DNA of 64,000 nt from Bugula neritina (Eukaryota > Bryozoa > Gymnolaemata > Cheilostomatida > Bugulidae), in NCBI GenBank assembly GCA_964035545.1, contig OZ037770.1, forward strand, positions 301,001-365,000, in the 5' to 3' direction. This document shows, one piece after another, positions 45,501 to 60,600 of this stretch. How positions within the stretch are numbered: position 1 is the first letter of the stretch; each line of letters opens with the position of its first letter. The position numbers and the translations under genes are program-made. The notes beneath the pieces were generated by a model. It saw nothing but the letters and a program-made list of their open reading frames with translations, did no database searches and was not told where the DNA came from.

Positions 45501-48500
45501 ATTGACACTTGGACAGATGCCAACATCTCATCAATATATCTCAGTCGTCTGTAATATATTCCGTTGCGTGCAGTGACTGCACGCCACTCTCACTTTCTCC
45601 CATGTCTCTAGATATTATACTCCACATTTCATCTCACCCACTGCATTATTTATCATAATTATGCTATGTAATAGTGAAAGCCATTTAAATATCCCAGCCA
45701 TTTCCTGTAGAGATATTCCAGGCTCTGATAGAAATATGGTTCTAATTTTAATTTAGTCACATGAGAGATGACTGGCAGAAATAACCTGGGTAGCTATGAG
45801 TCACCAACAAGTACAGTTATACTAGTGAGAGACTACTTTGAGTGAATTAAATAATTTAGAATCATTATTTAAAATGCCTTACACTTGTGTTCAAATTATT
45901 TTTAGCTAAATAATTTATTACGGCCACATTTGAAAAATTAAAAAAGTTGAGCTTCTTACAAAGAGATTATTATTATAAGTCCTGAAGAAATGTGGCTGGA
46001 CTGGAAGAAAACAACAGAGTTTAAATAAGCCTGTACACCAGAAATAACTTGTAAAATCTATGATTTCACCACCAACAAAACTCAGTCTACGAAGCTTTCT
46101 CAGTCTATGGTAAAACTAAATAATACTCACAGGAAACAGAAATATTCCCAGCCATAGTGAATCCCGAATAGTCAAATTGAATACCAACAGCGTAAGGACT
46201 GTGAAGTTACAGCCAAGAAAGAATAAAATACAGCCCTCAGCCTACTGCATGCAGCCCGACTCAATAATCACATTAACATTAGCAAATAAATAATCAATAT
46301 ATTAGCAGTAGTAATTTATAGTCGAGTATCGATAGCGCACCAGCCTATGATTCATTGCCGTGTATAATAGCGTAGCGACAATACATCACGTCACGCTACT
46401 TCAACTCTGCCAACCTCTGCAATGACCTAACCTATCGAATGCCGTGCGCTTATCAAATGGCATCGCAGAATTATCACCTCCTGCTTGACCCCACCGATGA
46501 GTTTATCTTATTATTATATAAAGGTTAGCGACCTGGTAAACGGTGCAAAACACACATCATGCTTGAGTGGTGGTAATTTAGCTGTAGCACAACAGGGATC
46601 AGCTAAATAGTTATTCAAATTGATTTACTTAAATCTTTCAGCTACTTTAACCCTGTATTCTCCCACGCAGACATATTGAATTAGCTTGGATTGAGACATT
46701 TCAAGTGCTAGGTTAAGGCGAAATAGCCTGAGAAGATACCCTAACTATAATCTCTAGTAAATTGACAAATAATCCCTCTTGAGCCAAAATAATATAATGA
46801 TTCATGTAATTGATAGAAAAATAGCTATTTATATTTTAAGAAGCAAAACCCAAGCATAGAGTAGAGCCAAACTTGGAACTGCGGGTGGGATAGGGGGAAC
46901 TGCAATACTTGAGTAAGCAAGAAAGTTGGCTAATTCCCACTTTCTGAGCAGCTTTTTACATCCACATTACTTGTAGCTTTCCACAGAGACAGCAGAGGTA
47001 AACATTCCCCGAAGATAGGAAAGATAACTCCAAAGCAGAAGGGAAAAAGTTTATGAAAAACTTTCCAGTACTAGTAGTATTAGGAAGACTTACTAACTCT
47101 AACAAACCAACTGCAAGAATGTTATTAGGAAGATGAAAATACTGCCAAGATATCACCCAACACAACCCTCCTTGACCCTTTCTGATGGAAGGTGAAGGTC
47201 AGTCTAGTGGTAGAAGGAGACATTCAAATAATAAACTTATAACTCACCATGTGAATCTTCATCGCATTAGAAGAAGTTGTCTCTCCTTAGTACAAGATTA
47301 TTCCAGAAAATCTAAAAAAGCAAATGGGAAGTTACACAAAAAACCAACATTAAAAATCAAATGTTTTCAACAGACTAACAGTTTACATGATAGTTACAGA
47401 AATTCAATTCAATGATGTCACACTCATCTCTAATCATAATGATTTAGTACGACTGAAGATATCAATAATAACTGATAATACAATATTTGGTAATTTCATA
47501 TCCTCAAACAATTGTGTAGATATGAACAACTATTAGATCAGTAATAATATTTTATATTACTAGTAGTATAAAATATTACTAGTAATATTTTATAATACTA
47601 GTAATTTAATATAAAATACTACTAGTAATATAAAATATTACTTGTAATATTTTATATTACTAGTAATATAAAATACTACTAGTAGTATAAAATATTACAA
47701 GTAATATAAAATATTACTAGTAATATAAAATACTACTAGTAATATAAAATTTTACTAGTAATATAAAATATTACAAGTAATATAAAATATTACAATATAA
47801 TATACTGTTTGGAACTCAACAAACCAATCCTATAAATCCATAGGTTACATTAAGAATAATCTATAACAAGAATATTAAGTTATATTATTACACTATAGAG
47901 AGAGTTAGTAGTAATATACAATATATTATACTCTAGATCTCATCCTTATACCAAGACATTATATTAGAGAGGTGAAGTGTGAAGACTAGACGGTGCAATA
48001 ACCGGAGTCATAACAAGGGAGACAATAACCAGACATGACACAATGTCTCAGATGAGTGGTTATAAATAGCTGAGCCCTCAGCAACTGATTGAGTCCCACA
48101 TTTGGTGAATCAGATATTTTGGTAAGGAGACTAAGCCAGCTACTTGAAGTAAACATGTTTTGTCTCCAACTGTAATTGCATAGTTTACCCAATATTTGTG
48201 TTTTTGTTTGTTTGCTTATTCAATATAGGAGAAAAATATAGTAATTAGAAAATACATTAACTACTGGACAGACCTCATTTGTGCTGTTTAAAGGCTCTGA
48301 GCCAAAAAGTTTTAAACAAGGCTAGATAGTGCAAGGTGCTTCAAGGCCACATAGAATTTCACCTTATCCAATTTAGTGCCTACGTTATTTTTAACTTGTG
48401 GCTTAGTTTATGATGTGTTTTATCAAACTTGAGAAGTGCCAAAATCTGTCTCAATTCTTTATATTTAACGTCAGTGGCACTGATTTATATGTCTAACTTC

Positions 48501-51500
48501 ATGATTGATGGATGGGATATCCTTTACTACCCGCAAGGGTTGGCATAAAATAGACTTCTGCTTTACAATACTACAGTAATTCAATAGCTGTTTCCATACT
48601 AGCTTTCATTTAATGAGACACAACTAAACTCACAACAACTGAGAAACTTTGATGTCAACCACAGAGTCCGAAGGATATGGCCAACTACTTTTTGATAGCA
48701 GCTTCTGCTAAATTGACTTCAAATTGCATTCCTGTTGTGCAGATGCAAAATGCTCACGAATTTTAATTTAAAGGCAAAAAGCCGCCACGTAATTTAGCTG
48801 TCATTCATTTTATTTCAAACTGTTACATGTTATATTTTAATTTAGTACTTTCAATAACCGTTAGAGAATGTACTGCACCATTTATATAACCTTCAGAGGC
48901 AGAGCAACACAACATTGTCATAGACTTAGTCTCAATGAGCAAACTGACTGTGAAGTCTAGAGAGAATGCAGATTGTCGCTAGAAGTTACTAGGAACTAGT
49001 GCAAAACTGAATAGTTATATTTTACTATCCCTATTTGCGAAACTAAAACTAGAATGTAGTCAGTAACTGTAACTGTCAGTGTAACATTTTCACCAACACC
49101 AAATTTAGGGTGAGTGTAAAACTTTGGGATTTATTACACGCATATGCTAGCAGCTGCTTTTAACCTTCTGTAGGTGTAACCAGTAAAACTGAACAGTAAA
49201 ATTAAATACAATAAATAAACAATTTATATTGTACTTACATTGTAATTAGTAATAGATTTAATGTTTATAATAGTAACACTTAAATGTTTCAGTTAGTCTA
49301 CCATGTACTTATAGCTATAGCTATGTACTTATAGCTACACTTAGAGATGATGTTATAATTAGTCATACTATTAGTATTTTTTATATTTATACTATAAATT
49401 ATAGTACTACTACTAGTGTTACTAATACTACTGTCCTACTACTAGTAGTGCAAATAATAAAACTATAACTATAACTTCAACTTTAAGTTTAACTATAGTC
49501 TATGACTATAACAGTATAGCTATAAGCACACTAATACTAATACTAGTAATACTAATAGTAATATTATTATTAGTATGACCTCATTACAGTATAACTATAA
49601 CATCAACTATAAGATTAAGAGTATAACTGTAAATATAAATTAATAAGACTAACTCTAAAGTATAAGTTCAGTATAATATTAATACTAATACAGTAATAGT
49701 AATAGTAATACTGACAAATATACTTAAACTTAAAGTAGTAGTAATACTCATAGTCATATTGAGTCTGAGTATTACTATTAGTATTACTTTAGGCTCAAGT
49801 ATAAGTATTACTAAAACTAATAGTAATACTGTTACTGTTAGTATCACTATTACAGTAAATGTAATACTAACACTATTACTTTTAGTATTAGCATTACTAG
49901 TAACACTGTATTACTATAAGTATTACTATTACTATTAGTATTATTAATACTAATACTAATAGTAATAATAATGTTAAATAAAATTAAATGATTTGACTAA
50001 CAGGATGAGGATCAGGATGAGGATGGCTTCAACTTGTACCTAAAATTTGTGAAACTCAAAGACAAAATTCAATTAAAACTGAAAGTGAAAAATAAATTGC
50101 TATAACTACATGTATAAGTATAACATTGGCTTGAGTTTAACTGTATAAGATTAAGTATAACTATAACTATAAGATTAAGTATAAATATTAATTATAATAT
50201 ATAATTATTAATATTAATAATAATAATAATTTAAATTATCATCATGAGTATCAGTATGAGTATATATTGAAATGACTCAAAGCTGCGCAATGAAAACAGA
50301 AAACCATTTTTACTAACCAAATAAATGTGTAAGTTGATTGCATCCGCATTAAATTTAATTTTAAAACAATATTGTTTTATTGTAAACGCTATCAGATATT
50401 GATTATGTGAAAAATTAAAAGGAAATGTATACAAGAGTCGCCATATTGACGTGCAATTATGGAACAACAACCTCCAAGAAAATACATCATTGAAATCAGA
50501 GAAAATATTGACCTGTGGTGAACAATAGAACGCGCCAGCATCCTTGACCTCATAATTCCCGAGTCACAATATAGCGCAAGCTCCCGGATTTATTTACGAT
50601 GTTTTACACGTTAGCATCTGATAAAACCCCACTTTGAAATATTGGTTTTTTCATCTCCAAGTCTAAAGTCTCAACCCCACTGAATAGAACTACTAGTAGT
50701 AGTACTTCAACTATTAAATTATTTTTTAAGATTGCATTTCAGCTTGCTGAAATATAAGCTGAATTATAAATATTATGTATAATATGTGCTATAATGTTTT
50801 GGTTATTAATAAGCATATGGTAATGGGTATACTAATGCCGCCAACTACCTAATTACAGTATAAGTATTAGAAAAAATATTCAAAACGAAGTTAACTTTTA
50901 CTTCTAGTTTTACAGTAAAACTTTTACTTTTAGTTTTAGGACTAGTATGCTGTTGGTGTCTAGATTTTGCTCTATTACACTTTGACTTAGTCAGTCTTAC
51001 AGTTACTGTGTTGGACATTTTAATAAATAGTTTGAATCAACATTTTATTTTGATTTGACTTTTAAAACTAACTATGTAGTTAAACCTAAAAATATGTGTT
51101 AATTTTAAATGTAGTCAGTAAAGCACTAAGTGAAACTATCAAGATTCAGACATATGATAATTTTAACGAGATGATATGAATTTTGATAGTCGTTATGATA
51201 TGATTATGCCTGTGGCTGTACTACTACTAGTAGTAGTGTGGTGATAGTAATGTTTAATACTCATAGTCATACTGATGTCATACTGGTAGTGATATTATAA
51301 ACATAATGATACGAGTACTTATGCTGGTAGCTGCGATATTTTTTAATTATGCTTATACTTATAGTTATAGTTATACTTATAGTTTTATGGATACTAATAA
51401 TGCAAATTTAAATTATATCATCACTATGACTATCATAAAGAACATAACTATTACTATATAATCAGTTACTTTTTTGTTCTGGGTGCTTGATTCTTTTATT

Positions 51501-51662
51501 TTCAGATTTTTCCAAATACTAATTGTCTTTACAAGTTGACTTGATGACCTTGAACTTCAGCTGCTGTAAGAGTAAATGGTCTGTAAAATATGTGATGTGC
51601 CAGTATATTTTGTAGTTTCACTTTGCTTGTTGTTTATTTTCAATCTAGTCAATCCTTAAGAA
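42561..51662. other. Long AT-rich intergenic region
   Basis: No gene is recognisable on either strand. Contents: a 14-bp GTGGTCCTAGCAGG array at 43325-43515; an (ACT)n tract at 43850-44095; a palindromic TAGTAATATAAAATATTACT array at 47545-47800; and degenerate TAGTAATAC/CTAATACTA triplet-type DNA at 49370-50000. A perfect 9-bp inverted repeat with one spacer base occurs at 45566-45584 (GCGTGCAGT-G-ACTGCACGC). Short ORFs here, such as 47185-47415, have no coding character. Confidence 0.6.
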
Positions 51663-54600
51663 ATGGGCAATCAAATTGCTACAGCTAAAGCACCAAATGA
51701 AATTCTGCCAGTAGAACGCTACTTCCCTCTACTTCCTGCCACCATCTTTGAGAAAAGGTTTGTCGGCAGCTGTTTTTGAGAATACTTTTACTTATCTTCA
51801 GCTAATATAAATTTAAAGATCCCATAAATTATATTTTTTGTGAAATCATACATCATATTAGTTTACTAAAGTTTTTTATCATTTGTTCGCAGTTTTCAAT
51901 TTTGGCTCATTTCTCTGCACTTTGCAATAAAGCTGATGAGTGAACATTATGTAGTATAAGTTCTGTTTCATATCATGTGACAGTTTGGGGAGTACAAGGT
52001 TCCTGAAGGTAGCTAAGGCTAAGAATACATCAGAGCAGCAACAGGTGGTCAAAGTGTTTGTCATTCAAGACCCGTCATTCTCCCTGAAACATTACGCCCA
52101 TGAAGCTGATTGTAAGCTACTATATGTATCATTGTGTTACCATGGTTACCATGGTAGCAGCTGTATTTATGTCAGATATATAATGTATATTATGTAAGGC
52201 GTTTAGTGCAACTTCAAGTTTTATGTTCTGTGTATACTAACTAGTACCTTAGATTGTGGTAACTTTTAGTCTCTGTGACTAAATTTATTTTCAATTCTTA
52301 GAAAAATGCTTTTAACATGAATTATGCTGTGAACTAATAGTGAATAGTGCTTCAGTTTAGCTGGTAATTTTGGTGTAGATTAGTATACAATATACATGAT
52401 TATTTGAAAATATTAAATTTCACCTTCAATTTTCATTAAACTGAAAACTGCACTTCGATATTTAGATGTCAGAGATTTGAGTTAAAAACTTACTAGTTTT
52501 TCTAATAGGTTTTGTTTGATTCATTTACACTTCTGTTTACTATCTGTGAGTATTTCATAGCATTGCGTGGATATTATTGTGTGTTGCAGATATCACAGAC
52601 AGACTGGGTCACATGACCAACTGTCTACCATATCAGTACAACCTGGTGAGTCATACTATCTAATCTGTGTTGGCAACTCTGATTGGCTGAGTTCAGCCAG
52701 TGATGTCATTTCCTTTGAATATGTTATTCAGGTGACGGACAAAGCCGCCTTCCTGGTCCGACAGTATATAAAGTACAACCTGTATGACAGGATCAGCACT
52801 AAACCCTTCTTCACACCCATTGAGAAGAAGTGGATCGCCTTTCAGTTGCTCTCAGCTTTGAGTCAGTGTCACAGTCAGAATGTGAGTCATCCTATGAGTC
52901 ATATTGTTAGTCATCCTATGAGTCATTGTGCTAGTCATCCTATGAGTCATTGTGTTAGTTACTGTGTTAGTTGCTGTGTAGTTACTGTGTGACTGTGTTA
53001 GTTACTGTGTTAGTTGCTGTGTAGTTAGCGTGTAGTTAGTGCGTAGTTACTTTGTAGTTACTGTGTTGGTTATTTTATAATTGGAGTGTGTGCAAACGGA
53101 TTTTACATCTTAATAAATATTATATAGTATATATTTTACGTATTGAATTGTGTTTTCCTCTACATCACTCATAAGACTTATCTCCCCTTAATGTATCGCA
53201 TGAGTTATCTCCCCTTAATATATCACATGAGTTATCTCCCCTTAATATATCACATGAGTTATCTCCCCGTAATATATCACATGAGTTATCTCCCCTAAAT
53301 ATATGACATGAGTTATCTTCCCTTGATATATCACATGAGTTATCTCCCTTTAATGAGTTATCTCCCCTTAATGAGTTATCTCTCCTTAATGAGTTATCTT
53401 CTCCAGATTTGTCACGGGGACATAAAGTCTGAGAACGTGCTCATCACCAGCTGGAACTGGGTCCTGTTGACTGACTTTGCCCACTTCAAACCTGCTCACC
53501 TGCCGGAGAACAACCCCTCAGACTACAACTACTTCTTCGACACGTCTCGCAGACGTACCTGCTACATAGCACCTGAGCGCTTCCAGCTCAGTCTCTCCAG
53601 GGGGTCAGAAGTCAACCTGTTTGAACCGCTCACAGGTGGAGACGGCAGCGCCGCTCAGAGTCTCACTCACGCTATGGACATCTTTTCTGTCGGGTGTGTA
53701 CCTCTCCCCTCAACATTTGTTGGTGACAGTTTTGGTTCTTAGGCTTATATTTGGTAGGAAAGTGGCTAAACTTTGTTAACCACAACTCTATGATGTAGTA
53801 ATCTGACAGGTTTGGCTGGTGCTTGCAGGTGTGTGCTGATTGAGCTTTTCTCAGAAGGCAAAGTCCCGTTCAACTTGTCTCAACTTCTCAGCTATAGGAA
53901 CGGTGCCTACAGTTTGTGGAAGATTCTGGACACTATCTCTGACAGACACATCAAGGTAGTGTGTTACTCTGTGCCACCTTGTATTGTGTGTCACCTTGTA
54001 CTGTGTGTCACCTTGTACTCTGTGTCACCTTGTACTTTGTGTCACCTTGTACTCTGTGTCACCTTGTACTTTGTGTCACCTTGTACTCTGTGTCACCTTG
54101 TACTTTCTGTGTCACCTTGTACTCTGTGTTACCTTGTACTGTGTGTCACCTTGTACTCTGTGTCACCTTGTACTCTGTGTCACCTTGTACTGTGTGTTAC
54201 CTTGTACTGTGTGTCACCTTGTATTGTGTGTCACCTTGTACTGTGTGTCACCTTGTACTCTGTGTGTCACCTTGTACTGTGTGTCACTAGGAGTTACTGC
54301 AGAGTATGACACAGAAGAATCCTTCACATAGACTGAGTTCTGAAGAGTACCTGATGCAACAGAAGGGGAAGGGTTTCCCTGTCTACTTCTACACATTCCT
54401 CAAGTCTCACATACAGAGTTATGGGTCACTCTCAGTCTACCCTGATGAGAGAATCTCCAAGTGAGTCACATTACTGAGTATCATACTACTGAGTCACTCT
54501 CAGTGAGTACCATACTACTGAGTCACTCACACTGAGTATCATACTACTGAGTCACTCACACTGAGTGTTATTGAAAAGTCATTTGTATTGGGAAAGTTAT

Positions 54601-57600
54601 GCACTGATGTTACAATATAATTTGGTAGTTTGTACATCACTTAATTACTAGGCTGTTGAAAAGAAAGTTTTGAGTAGTAAGTCGTAGTTAGTAGTGAGAA
54701 ATTGCTGACCTCTTTAAGTTATTTACTGCAGTTGTATATCTGGAGAACATTAAACTGAGGCAATTGTTCAATCAATTAGAATTTCAATTACAATTGATTT
54801 AAACAGCAGTGAGAAAACTTGTCGTTATACTGTAATGAATAATTTAGTTGAAAACAACTGAAATATTTAACACAATGATGTGTACCGTGTGCTCCTGTAG
54901 ACTGAGGAAGGAGCTGGCCACTATTATAAAGAATACGGGCGTCACCAAGGGACAGGACGGTCACTATGAACCTCTGGTTATCATACTAGAAATTCTTACC
55001 TCCGCAATCCGAGAACTGAAGGTGCAAAACACTAGCCTTAGAATATTATTACTCATTAGATGTTTGTATTCAGTAATTGCTGTCCAGTATAACACGCACA
55101 CTATATGATATATAGTATGATAGAATACCCACACATGAGTGGACAACTCTATATCTGTTCTATTTGTAGTTCTGTGAAGGAAAACTGAATAGTCTGAGTT
55201 TGTTACTGGAGCTCACTGAATATTTACCTACAGATATCACACTGGAGCGCGTCATCCCCTACATGGTACGTTTACGGAGCTTCTTTTATCACATGTCTCT
55301 TGGCTGAACTCATGAAATGAGTGAATCAGTTCGTAGTTGTCTTTCCTCTGTCTTGTAGATGTACTTGCTGGAAGACAGTATCCCAAAGGTCAATGCCGAA
55401 GCAATACGGGTCGTCACCACCACCCTCTCTAGAATCAGTTTTGTGCCTAGAGGAGAGGCTAACCTGTTCCCTGACTACATCTTTCAGTCTCTGGACAACC
55501 TGGCCAACCCCAACAACGTGGTGTGTAGTATACACTGTAGTATACACTGTACACTGTAGTATACACTGTACACTGTAGTATACACTGTACACTGTAGTAT
55601 ACACTGTAGTATACACTGTAGTATACAATGTAGTATACACTGTAGTATACAATGTAGTATACACTGTAGTATACACTGTAGTATACACTGTAGTATATTC
55701 TGTTGCAATGAACTTTAACCTCTACTGGCAGCTGGTGAAAGTGGCTCTAGCCGAGAACATAGCTGTACTGGCTGAGACGGCCCTCAGGTTCCTCAACCTC
55801 TCCCAGGCTAGCCTGGATACCCAACACAACCCCATTGACTACGAGGCAGAGCTGAGGACTTTGCAAGGTCTTATACAGGTCAAGGTCGTTGCTCTGCTCA
55901 GTGACTCAGATAACTCGGTGAAGCGCGCGATGATGCACTTCAGCATCGCGAAGCTGGCCATCATATTCGGCAAACAGAAAGGTGCGTTATCTGATGGAAC
56001 CCCCCCCCCCCCCCCCCCCGGTGACACGCCCCTGCTTTCATTTGTGGCTAATAAACAGTTTTTACCTTTCTGAAGTTTTTCTCATGATAAATAGTAAAGA
56101 AAATATTGTGTCTTGTTGAAGAACTTTTTCTTTTGTAATTTTAGCAATTTTATTTTCAAGTTCTTTTTGGTGTAGATTTCTCTCCTTACTTTATCTCAAG
56201 CTCCAACAGTCTCTCACAGTTTTACAGAGACAACTTGATTTCTACTGCAGCCAGCGATATAATTCTCTCTCACATGATCACCTTCCTCAACGACAAGGGA
56301 GATTGGCAGTTGAGGGCGGAGTTTTTCCGATGTGTAGTGGGTGTGGCTTCCTATATCGGCTGGCAAAGCACTACAGTACTCAAACCTCTTCTGGAGCAGG
56401 TGAGTCAGTCAGTTAGTAGTGAGTTAATAGTGAGTGAGTTAGTAGTGTGTCAGTTAGTATTGAGTCAGTTAGTAGTGAGTCAGTTAGTAGCAAGTCAGTT
56501 AGTAGTAAGTCAGTTAGTAGTGAGTCAGTTAGTAGCAAGTCAGTTAGTAGTGAGTCAGTCAGTAGTGAGTCAGTTAGTAGTGAGTCAGTTAGTAGTGAGT
56601 CAGTCAGTAGTGAGTCAGTTAGTAGTGAGTCAGTTAGTAGTTAGTCAGTTAGTAGTGAGTCAGTTAGTAGTGAGTCAGTTAGTAGTGAGTCAGTTAGTAG
56701 TGAGTCAGTTAGTAGTGAGTCAGTTAGTAGTGAGTCAGTTAGTAGTGAGTCTGTTAGTAGAGTGTCGGCTCTCTATTCCCAGGGACTGAACGACACGGAA
56801 GAGTTTGTCATCAGAGAGAGTCTCCAGGCGCTCAACTCCCTCCTCTCCGTTCAGCTCATAGAGAAGCATCTGGTCATCAAGCTGCTGGAGCAGATCTGTC
56901 CCCTCCTCTGTCACCCCAACCACTGGATCCGCTACGGGGTCGTCGCCTGTGTCACCACAATAGCAAACATTTGGAGCGTGGCCGACGTGCACTGCAATAT
57001 CATTCCTATCATCAGACCCTACCTCACACAGCAGGCACAGCAAGTCAACAGACTGGTGAGTCATCGCGTCAGCAATAAGGAAGACAACTCCGTGGAAGTT
57101 TTAGTAACCTTTTTCTGGCAATAGAATAGAACTGTTCAGTTCTGCAGCCTGTTGTCTAAAAAGAATGGAAAACTTTTTCTTACTTTCAATGGTCCTAATT
57201 TCTTTGTATTTACTATTGGAGATCATTTAAATCTGGCTAAATTAATATATGGATATTCTATCACATTATAGTATTGTGTTGTATTAGTAAAGTATAGTTT
57301 ACTTTATAATACCGTATTACAATATACCATATTATATTACAGCGTATTACAGTATATTGTAATACAATGTACCGTATTACCTGTTAGTCTAGAAGTAACC
57401 TCCAATTATCTTTCACTCATTACACTCCGAGAGGTGGCCACGCAATTTTTTCAGAAATGGAAAGTTTGAAGGGTCCTAATTAATCTGTGAAAACTCTAGA
57501 CTGTTCTGTGCACCCAATTAGCCACAAAAGCACTTCAAACTTTTAAAATGAATCAGGAGTTGTCTTCTCTTAACGTTTTTGTGAATTGGCTAAATATCTT

Positions 57601-60600
57601 GGAATTATTCAAGCTAATTAATTTTATATAAGTAAAATAATTTTGCTGATAATTATAGATACTCTTTTCACTTTTCTGTTATAAAAATCTAAATTTTTCT
57701 GTCCACCCAGTTAGTCACAAAAGCTCTTTAAAATTTTACAGGAGTTGTTTCCCCACAACTTTGTCCAAATCCATTAAATATTATCTTGAAATTATTGAAG
57801 CTAGTTTATTATATATACAAGCTAACACTTTTGCAGATAATCATAGATGTGTTTTTCACTTCTCAGAGTTTAATTCTAGTAATTTTCTTGTGAAAATATC
57901 TGAAAAAAGTGGACTCTTTGGACAAAAAATAAGCGAAGGAATGAGTTTTCTAGTTATAAGGCAAACATTATTATAGATCAGCTATAAAAAAGCCGAATTA
58001 TAAGTAAATCTGTGTCTGAAAAAATAATGAGAAGCATGGGGAGGTTGGTCTGGACTCCGGAAAATAATATTTTAAATGTGTATGATTGAGCTTTGCCAAT
58101 AAATTTAAGCTGAACTATATATAAATGAGCAATTTGGTTTTTAAAACAATGCTATCGGTTAAAATGCATATTTTTATACTATCTTGATATAATGACTCTA
58201 GCGTCAATTTAGCTCACTTATAGTTACAGAAGAAATACCCTAAAGCTTCCCTATAATTTAAAATATATATGATTATATTTAGGCCATCTATTAGAAAAAT
58301 GATCTTGAGCTGCCTTATTCAAAGATCACAGGCATGTACTTTTTTCATGTGGGCCATTTGTTACAAAAATAATAATTTCTTTTTAGCAAATAAAACAAGC
58401 TGAGTTTGAGACTGGTGCACTTTTGTGTGAAACATGGAGTAAAAATATTTTAGAGAACAGTATTATTATTATAGTTGTTGCATACCAAAGAAATTGCATT
58501 CAGCTAGAATTTTTTGAACATGGTGGAATTTTTAAGAAAACAAAGCTCAAATGCTTACAATTAGATCACGAGGAAGCAGATACCAAACTTTGTTACATGC
58601 AAAGTATCTTATGAACATCATAATCTCACGTGTAATAATCAAATCTCAAGGCACTGATGTCTCGCTATTTGCAAAACATTACCTTCTTACCAATTATATT
58701 TTTTCACGGGTGTGGTAATTTTGGTGTCATGCCAGATAGAGGCTAGGCTAAATTTCCTACTTCAACGCTAGTTATTTATTTTGGTAAAATGTATTTTCAT
58801 GTGCAACTTATTTTAATATTATTGAAATATATGTATAATTAAATGAATTTGGATCAATTGCTTGTTATTTAGCACATAAATAAATTCCTTTGATCCACAT
58901 TAACTTATTAATTTTATATATTTTATACATCTTGCCTGTTGTTTGAAAAGATATTTTGTTAAAAGTATCACTTAACGATAGTGTCTATTATTAATGTATT
59001 ACTACTTTTTGTCCCACACAAATTCGTAAAAATAATAGAATATTATTCTAGATAATTCATGTTAGTTACTATAGTTATTAGCATATTAGCTATTTAGCAA
59101 TCAATACAACAGTTATATAGGTAATATTAATATATATGGTAACAAAATAAAAATAGCGTCTATCTGGGAGGAAACCATAATCATATTAGGTATTTTAATA
59201 TCAACATTGCAGTAAATAAACCCGGACCGCAGTTGTGTGCAGCGCTTACTAAATTTCATGCTTTAACAGGTTGTGATTTGACTATAGTGCTTTTTATGGA
59301 AAAGAATAGCGCACAGCCTACTCTCCTCTGAGAAAATATCCGGAATTTACAGGAAGCTTTGAACGCCATCGGGAAGTATTTCAAGCTGTCAGCCATTACA
59401 GTGGCTGAAGTAGAAGAATTTGTCTATAAACTTTATGGAGCAGGAAATTCAAATATAGATGATGTCCGATACACTGTATTTTGTTCACCGTCTAAAATAA
59501 CTCAATACAGTTTGCCTCCAACAAAAGAGCAGATTATCAGGCAGCCATTTGGAGAAAGGTGACAACAGCCTATATTGATGCACTACCCCCAGAACATTAT
59601 GGAATCATGGCAGCATAACTATAAAGTGGATGATTCAAGCTTCCACACCTGAACATGTATATTGCAAAGTTTAAACTGCTCCTGTAAGACTAGCTGCAAC
59701 ATATGAAGATGTGGATGTCAGAAATCTCAAATGCAGTGCATGCACTGATGTTTGTCAATGTAAGGATTGTCTGAGAAGAAGCTCTATATTGGGGAAGAAG
59801 CTGATGAGACCGACGGCAGTGACAATGATGGCGAGAATACTTTTTCATAATAAAGCACTATTTTTAGACATTTGTTATATATTTCACTGCAACCAATTTG
59901 ATTTTGATCATCTCTCATGCTTCTGTTTCTCTAAATAATTTTACAGAATCTTGTTGATTTTTGCAGATGTTTAACGGCTATACTGACAGCTAGACTAGCA
60001 AATGATTCACTTGGGCTCTGCTCAAAAGATTTCAACATTTATTCATTTCAACATTTATTTTGTGCTATAATTTTATAGATATAGTTTTTTCACACATCAG
60101 CATGACTTTGTTTTTTTTTGTATAAATAGCTTGGTCATACAATTATTCTGCATGCTTATGCCGCATGCAATATGGCGATTCATAACAAACATATACAATT
60201 ATATAAACAACTTGGTTTTAATTTGAGATAGCGTCTTGCAGTCTTTAAATTCAGTATCAGCATAGAATTCTATGTTATAAGAAGCAATTATTTTTGGTAT
60301 TTCAGCAAATATTTTTTCTTCAAGATAGCTTGTTAAAATTGGATACTATTTTGCACAATCCACATTTCTTTTTATCACTTATTCAAGATGTCGATTTGTT
60401 TTTTGCAATAACTTGAGTTTGGGTAGAGATAGAATTCTAGAGTTTGTAGATTCAGATTCAGCACAAAATTCTGATCTAGAAACAACTTTTTTTGAGTGGC
60501 CACCTAGTAAAGTGTAATAAGCCAATTTTTTGAGCACTTTTTGGGAGGTTACTTCTAGACTATGTGTGTCTTGGACGTATTACTACACCGTATTACCTGT

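Noticed and set aside
47185-47415. 76-residue basic ORF
   Set aside because: Short, low complexity, in AT-rich intergenic DNA with no nearby promoter or poly(A) signal.
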